DNA from: Brevundimonas sp. UBA6550
GTDB taxonomy: Bacteria; Pseudomonadota; Alphaproteobacteria; Caulobacterales; Caulobacteraceae
Length of the DNA stretch: 64,000 nt
Reading direction: 5' to 3'
NCBI RefSeq assembly: GCF_002434505.1
Contig: NZ_DJKE01000005.1
Location: 310,001 to 374,000, forward strand
The translations under genes and the position numbers were made by a program. The notes beneath the pieces are model-generated. The model saw only the letters and a list, made by a program, of their open reading frames with translations. It did no database searches and was not told the origin of the DNA. Shown here piece by piece: positions 63,556-64,000 of the stretch. How positions within the stretch are numbered: the stretch's first letter is position 1; every line of letters begins with the position of its first letter.

Positions 63556-64000
63556 TCAGACCACCCGTGCGTGCCGGTCGGCGACCGCCGCCGCAGCCGG
63601 GTCGAAGGCGGCGCAGACCGCGCGAACGAAGGGACGGCCCAGCGCCGTGACGGTCAACCGCTGCCCCTCGATCTCGATCAGCGCGTCCTCGGCGAACCGT
63701 TCCAGCAGCGTCCAGGCGCCGGCGACACTGTCAGCCGGGCGGTCGTGGCGCGCCGCGACCTCGGCGACATCGACGGCGAAATCGCACATCAGCCGCTCGA
63801 TGATCGCGCCAACGAAGACGTCCTCCGGGCGCAGCGCCACGCCGCGCGCCGCCGGAAGATGGCCAGCAGAGACGGCCGCTCGCCATTCCCGCTCCAGCGA
63901 CAGGTTCTGGACATAGCCGTCCGGCGTGCGGCTGATCGACGAGACGCCCAGGCCGATCAGAACCGGCGCCTGATCGGTGGTGTAGCCCTGGAAGTTGCGA
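63556..64000 (-). CDS. hemN: Oxygen-independent coproporphyrinogen III oxidase, C-terminal part
   Basis: The minus-strand frame is open from the right edge of the window to the stop at 63556. It contains NFQGYTTDQAPVLIGLG and SISRTPDGYVQN, typical of the C-terminal half of HemN, followed by the helical HemN C-domain. The radical-SAM N-terminus lies outside. Together with hemF, this organism would make haem with or without oxygen. Confidence 0.9.
   Translation of the reverse strand, partial: RNFQGYTTDQAPVLIGLGVSSISRTPDGYVQNLSLEREWRAAVSAGHLPAARGVALRPEDVFVGAIIERLMCDFAVDVAEVAARHDRPADSVAGAWTLLERFAEDALIEIEGQRLTVTALGRPFVRAVCAAFDPAAAAVADRHARVV

Noticed and set aside
1..64000. CRISPR arrays, rRNA or tRNA genes, and classical insertion sequences.
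   Set aside because: No regularly spaced direct repeats, no cloverleaf or rRNA-like segments and no transposase or integrase frames were seen. The repeats found are dispersed palindromes.

Overview
The window is a contiguous, GC-rich chromosomal segment of an alphaproteobacterium, most likely Caulobacterales close to Brevundimonas or Caulobacter. This is inferred from small (about 270-residue) tandem flagellins with sigma-54 promoters and FlbD/ftr-like palindromes, a FlaEY-like neighbour, a bc1 operon with a Tat-type Rieske protein, and a gene style with many GTG/TTG starts. It reads mostly as core genome. I see no integrase, transposase, rRNA, tRNA or CRISPR array, and no gene-free stretch longer than 300 bases.

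Layout. 1-5110: flagellin locus on the minus strand (FlaEY-like partial gene, FljJ-like divergent flagellin, FlaG, three near-identical flagellins). 5126-7990: a compact phage-type lysis cassette (DUF2793 protein, a 51-residue protein, holin-like protein, M15 endolysin, nested spanins), coupled by ATGA overlaps. 8136-20494: housekeeping genes, including CCA-adding enzyme, NUDIX hydrolase, DUF1285, OmpW, GNAT, enoyl-CoA hydratase, MBL hydrolase, exonuclease III and RecN, plus several unknowns. 20557-21094: BrnT/BrnA toxin-antitoxin pair. 21133-24337: BamD, Prs and a lipoprotein. 24410-27508: isocitrate lyase, a small partner gene and a divergent ScfR/RamB-type regulator. 27641-31026: two tandem M28 peptidase lipoproteins. 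31177-33935: cytochrome bc1 operon petABC. 34129-35488: trmL and hemF. 35644-37656: LysR regulator and YeiH-type exporter. 37653-43398: glutamine amidotransferase, RlmJ, a phage-like small protein, topoisomerase IB and a TonB receptor. 43569-45957: kbl and tdh (threonine catabolism). 46000-46914: MliC/DUF4232 lipoprotein. 46976-56808: a complete propionyl-CoA to succinyl-CoA route (pccB, pccA, mutA, mutB, mce) with its own ScfR/PccR-type regulator. 56816-64000: oxidoreductase, pyruvate kinase, alkaline-phosphatase-family enzyme, DUF808 protein, aminotransferase and partial hemN.

Functional themes. Two paralogous HTH regulators each sit divergently next to the pathway they probably control (glyoxylate shunt; propionyl-CoA carboxylation). 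Each intergenic region holds a strong inverted repeat of unlike sequence. This suggests coordinated use of acetyl-CoA and propionyl-CoA derived from fatty acids and from threonine or other amino acids.

The most unusual structure is a 601-bp unit (53091-53691) between pccA and pccB. A small GIY-YIG nuclease gene fits, with 16-17 bp to spare at each end, between two ~104-bp palindromic elements that are inverted copies of each other. Two further solo copies lie at 27520-27626 and 44650-44752. Two other palindromic repeat families occur at 35505-35632 and at 43405-43561 plus 50968-51098. Other points of interest are the tandem hairpins at the start of the flagellin mRNAs, the orphan lysis cassette and a secreted protein with three four-cysteine repeats.
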